Origin: a bacterium
Lineage (GTDB): Bacteria > JAHJDO01
Reading direction: 5' to 3'
Assembly: GCA_030652805.1 (NCBI GenBank)
Contig: JAUSPT010000044.1
Span: 1-55,606, forward strand
Length of the DNA stretch: 55,606 nucleotides
Shown in pieces: positions 53,123 to 55,606 of the stretch. Made by a program: the position numbers and the translations under genes. Below the pieces are notes generated by a model. It had not been told where the DNA came from. It searched no databases and saw nothing but the letters and a program-made list of their open reading frames with translations. The stretch's first letter is position 1. Every line of letters starts with the position of its first letter.

Positions 53123-53605
53123 AATGTGAAAAGTAAAAGCTTGAAAGAAAGTAAAAGCTTAAAACTTAAAAGTAAAAAGAAGAGGACAAAGTGGAGAAAT
53201 TGCGGACTAAAACTAGCCTAAGAGAACGAGCTTATCAGTATTCTTTAAAAATAATTAAATTAGTTGATAACTTACCTAAACAACACTCTGCTCAAGTCAT
53301 AGGGGCGCAGCTATTAAGATCGGCAACTTCTATAGGAGCTAACATCACTGAAGCCCAAGCTGGAAGCTCTAGAAAAGATTTTGCGAATTTTTATAGCTAC
53401 TCTTTAAAATCAGCCAATGAGACTAAATATTGGCTTGGATTATTAAAAGATTCTAAAAAAGTAACAGAAAATGTAATAGCGCCTTTATTACAGGAGGTCT
53501 GTGAGATAGCAAATATTCTGGGAGCAAGCATCCTAACTTTAAAAAAAAGGAAACTTTAAGAACTTGAATTCTTTTAACTTTTTAACTTTAACTTCTAACT
53601 TTTAA
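53119..53605. repeat. TA-rich inverted repeats around S23 copy 2
   Basis: AAAAGTAAAAGCTT-type units at 53127-53181 and CTTTTTAACTTTAACTTC-type units at 53567-53603 are rough inverted copies. They resemble the two halves of the elements at 25007 and 51668, here separated by the S23 gene. The right half ends 4 bases before the PilC start. Confidence 0.55.
53191..53559 (+). CDS. Four-helix-bundle protein (S23/IVP family), copy 2
   Basis: This 122-residue protein of the S23 four-helix-bundle type contains LRSATSIGANITEAQAGSSRKDFANFYSYSLKSANETKYWLGLL. It begins at a GTG after AGAGG. It differs strongly from copy 1 (few shared residues apart from the family positions). It splits the ntrC-pilC neighbourhood and lies between TA-rich inverted repeats, so it is probably a cassette. 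No reverse transcriptase or target gene of a retroelement is nearby. Confidence 0.88.
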   Translation: MEKLRTKTSLRERAYQYSLKIIKLVDNLPKQHSAQVIGAQLLRSATSIGANITEAQAGSSRKDFANFYSYSLKSANETKYWLGLLKDSKKVTENVIAPLLQEVCEIANILGASILTLKKRKL

Positions 53606-53607
53606 AT

Positions 53608-54819
53608 ATGCCGACTTATCAATACAGAGCCAGGAATAAAGAAGGTGAGATTGTCACGGGCAGATTAGACACAGATAGTGAGCCTCAGGTTATAGCTCAA
53701 CTGGAAGCCCTGGGAAATCTTCCTATTACAGTATCCCTTGTTAAGAAAAAAGAAGGACCAAAATTCAAATTTTCATTAGGAGGAAAGATAAAGGGAAAAA
53801 CTCTGGTGGTCTTTACTCGGCAGCTTGCCACTATGATTCGCGCTGGAGTGCCTATTATTGCGAGTCTTAACACCTTGATAGCAGAATCGGAAAATGAAAA
53901 ATTTAAAGAGATCTTAAGAGAAATAAATATGGCTATTCAGGAAGGGAGCCCTTTTTCAAGAGCTCTTTCCCTGCATCCAAAGGTTTTTACCAAGCTGTAT
54001 ATAAGCACAGTCCTCTCAGGGGAGGCAGGGGGCACCTTAGACGTGTCCCTTAACAGACTGGCTGCCTTACTGGAGCATGAGAGCGAAATCCAGGCAAATA
54101 TAAAAGCAGCTACCAGATATCCTATTATAGTAATAGTCGGAATAACTATAGCATTCTTTGTTCTGGTTACTACGGTTGTCCCTAAGTTTGCAAGTGTTTT
54201 CGCAGCTTCTAAAGTAGCACTCCCATTGCCTACCAGGATTTTGATAGGTATAGATTATGGCATCCGCCACTATTGGTTCTATATTGTCCCGTCTATTCTC
54301 TTTTTGGCATTCGGCCTCTGGAAATATATCCAGACAGAACGAGGGAGGTATCAGTGGGACTGGATCAAGCTTAAACTTCCTATATTCGGTCCCCTTTCCA
54401 CCAAGACTGCTGCGTCCAGATTCGCCCAGACGCTGGCTACCTTAAACAGGTCTGGACTGCCTATCCTTAAAACTCTGGATATAGTAGGAACAACTGTGGG
54501 AAATGTTGTTATAGCTGAAGAAATAAATAAGTTAAGCGCCTCAGTTACGGAAGGAAAAGGACTTGCTGAGCCGCTTCTAGAAGGCAAGTTTTTTCCGCCT
54601 CTTGTTTCTCATATGGTAGCTATAGGCGAGCGGTCCGGGCATCTTGACGAAATGCTGGATTCTCTCCAGCAGCACTACGACCAGGAGATTAACTCTATGG
54701 TTAAAAACTTAACCACTCTGATTGAGCCCATACTCACTGTTGCTCTTGGTGTCATAGTTTTGTTTATAGCTATGGGAATATTTTTACCTATGTGGAATTT
54801 GGCGAGCGCTGTGAAATGA
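53608..54819 (+). CDS. Pilus inner-membrane platform protein (PilC/GspF)
   Basis: This 403-residue protein has two GspF repeats. The first begins LVVFTRQLATMIRAGVPIIASL and contains SRALSLHPKVFTKLYISTVLSGEAGG; the second contains RFAQTLATLNRSGLPILKTL and VAIGERSGHLDEMLDSL. Three membrane helices are visible, at about residues 168-190, 220-240 and 375-400. It holds the pilus base and works with PilB. The start is the ATG at 53608 (MPTYQYRARN, a family pattern) although no ribosome site is seen. Confidence 0.93.
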   Translation: MPTYQYRARNKEGEIVTGRLDTDSEPQVIAQLEALGNLPITVSLVKKKEGPKFKFSLGGKIKGKTLVVFTRQLATMIRAGVPIIASLNTLIAESENEKFKEILREINMAIQEGSPFSRALSLHPKVFTKLYISTVLSGEAGGTLDVSLNRLAALLEHESEIQANIKAATRYPIIVIVGITIAFFVLVTTVVPKFASVFAASKVALPLPTRILIGIDYGIRHYWFYIVPSILFLAFGLWKYIQTERGRYQWDWIKLKLPIFGPLSTKTAASRFAQTLATLNRSGLPILKTLDIVGTTVGNVVIAEEINKLSASVTEGKGLAEPLLEGKFFPPLVSHMVAIGERSGHLDEMLDSLQQHYDQEINSMVKNLTTLIEPILTVALGVIVLFIAMGIFLPMWNLASAVK

Positions 54820-54940
54820 GGAGGATAGAAAAATGGGCTGTATCATATTAGAACAGGTTCTTATTTTTACTGTTTCAGATAGGAATAGAAGATAAAACAC
54901 CTGATTCATAGATAGGTTTGCGGAAAAGGAATTGGCTAAA

Positions 54941-54958
54941 TTGGCACGTATTTTGCTT
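54941..54958 (+). promoter_or_regulatory. Sigma-54 promoter of the pilin gene
   Basis: TTGGCACGTATTTTGCTT matches the -24/-12 consensus TGGCACG-N4-TTGCW, with GG at 54943-54944 and GC at 54955-54956. The start of transcription should be near 54968, about 77 bases before the pilin ATG. The rest of 54820-55044 has no gene. GAACAGGTTC at 54851-54860 is a weak candidate activator site. Confidence 0.9.
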
Positions 54959-55044
54959 CTAATATAATCAGGGTGCGAAATGCAAAAAAGGCTTGACGTA
55001 ATAAAAGTTGATGTGATAGCATCCTAAAAGAGGAGGTGAGAAAC

Positions 55045-55440
55045 ATGTTAAAAAAAATGCTTAAAGTGGACAAAGGATTTACACTGATTGAGCTTGTCAT
55101 GGTAATCGTGATCATCGGAATACTGGCAGCGGTAGCTGTTCCTAAATATATCGCTTTGCAGACAGATGCTAAGAATGCTTCTGAGAAGGGAACAGTTGGA
55201 GGTGTAAGAGCGGGAATCAGTATCTGGCATGCTAGAAATCTAATAGACGGAGGATCGGACGCAGCTTCATGGCCGGATGTCTTGGATTATGCAGGGACAA
55301 CTGCTAATACGACTGATCCGTTTTTTGTCTCAGTATTAGATACACCAATCACTACAGGGTGGACCAGAACTACTAATACTTATACAGGACCTAACGGTAT
55401 TGCATATACTTACAACACTTCAGACGGGTCTTTTAAGTAA
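55045..55440 (+). CDS. Type IV major pilin-like prepilin
   Basis: This 131-residue prepilin has a short basic leader (MLKKMLKVDKG). It is cut before FTLIELVMVIVIIGILAAVAVPKY, the classical N-methylated helix with the Glu at +5. The mature head of about 95 residues has no cysteine pair, unlike many pilins, and ends YTYNTSDGSFK. I choose the ATG at 55045 with the ideal AGGAGGTGA at 55031-55039; the GTG at 55036 lies in that site. The sigma-54 promoter upstream and end position in the pilB-pilC cluster suggest the main fibre subunit. Confidence 0.9.
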   Translation: MLKKMLKVDKGFTLIELVMVIVIIGILAAVAVPKYIALQTDAKNASEKGTVGGVRAGISIWHARNLIDGGSDAASWPDVLDYAGTTANTTDPFFVSVLDTPITTGWTRTTNTYTGPNGIAYTYNTSDGSFK

Positions 55441-55606
55441 TGCCTGAGATGTAATGATTCAGACAAACAAGAGTTCTGCAAAATGGAGAATTAAAGGAAA
55501 AAGAAAAAGAGATAGAGAATAAAAAAAGGCAGAAACATACATCAAAGGTAGAAAAAAGAATGTTAAAGAGATTTTCAGAAGGAATTAGACGATTTAAGAC
55601 ATAGTT
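55441..55606. other. Non-coding tail of the window
   Basis: A-rich sequence after the pilin gene. I see no gene, terminator hairpin or repeat that I can support in these 166 bases. Confidence 0.5.

Noticed and set aside
43193-53559. Diversity-generating retroelement suggested by the two S23/Avd-like genes
   Set aside because: No reverse transcriptase, template/variable repeat pair or CLec/Ig target gene is present; S23-type proteins are common without such elements.

Overview
This window comes from an AT-rich Gram-negative-type bacterium. The envelope evidence is a secretin, a Wzm/Wzt polysaccharide exporter and an O-antigen-ligase-like protein. The gene set is MEP isoprenoid synthesis, type IV pilus genes of deltaproteobacterial/Omnitrophota style, abundant low-complexity intergenic repeats, and a ProRS without an editing domain. 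It suggests an uncultured candidate-phylum lineage such as Omnitrophota, but that placement is inference; no rRNA gene is present to fix it.

Layout. 1-4000 (+): rpmA-dxr-rseP-ispG housekeeping operon with a textbook promoter and a terminator. 4036-5232 (+): an orphan gene with a HEPN/Abi-like feel. 5348-8373 (-): acyl-activating enzyme plus LplT-like MFS pair. 8513-10193 (+): proS (short form) and a PilZ protein. 10194-17455 (-): UDG, secA, tRNA-Pro(GGG), a MerR-type regulator, gpsA, plsY, der and pgsA, i.e. phospholipid synthesis and core functions. 17507-27000 (-): a secreted CsgG/zinc-ribbon protein, then a type IV pilus or type II-like assembly cluster (TPR/coiled-coil, secretin, PilP-, PilO-, fused PilM-PilN) with two paralogous PilZ proteins around a diguanylate cyclase. 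27088-28560: a small accessory island (HicB-like frameshifted gene, DUF5678, retropepsin-like protein, a MITE, a DUF6717-like protein). 28690-32319 (-): four pseudopilin/PilX-type genes. 32426-45851 (-): a surface polysaccharide operon (ligase, glycosyltransferases, radical SAM, methyltransferase, Wzt, Wzm) headed by an AbiEi/AbiEii toxin-antitoxin pair and interrupted by an IS4-family element and a four-helix-bundle (S23) gene. 46025-55440 (+): a two-component cluster (REC-REC, histidine kinase with a degenerate GGDEF, two single receivers), PilB, an ExeA-like ATPase, an NtrC-like regulator, a second S23 gene, PilC and a type IV pilin behind a near-perfect sigma-54 promoter.

How the parts work together. 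The two pilus clusters supply motor (PilB), platform (PilC), alignment complex (PilMN-O-P), secretin, minor pilins and major pilin. PilZ proteins, a GGDEF cyclase and the receiver cluster suggest c-di-GMP and phosphorylation control. The NtrC-like protein is the obvious candidate activator of the sigma-54 pilin promoter. The sugar genes build and export a surface glycan through Wzm/Wzt.

Most unusual signals. (1) Interspersed low-complexity repeats and mobile cassettes repeatedly supply start codons, termini or inserts of genes (ispG, PilX-, PilW-, PilV-like genes, wzt, HicB-like gene). (2) Both S23 four-helix-bundle genes sit inside inverted repeats, and related repeats without a gene occur elsewhere in the window. 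(3) A 1452-bp IS4-family element cuts a radical SAM gene with an 8-bp duplication, and its left 134 bp has a stand-alone, about 90% identical MITE-like copy at 27993-28123. (4) A 16-bp-arm inverted repeat covers the abiE promoter, and that promoter may drive the glycan export operon.
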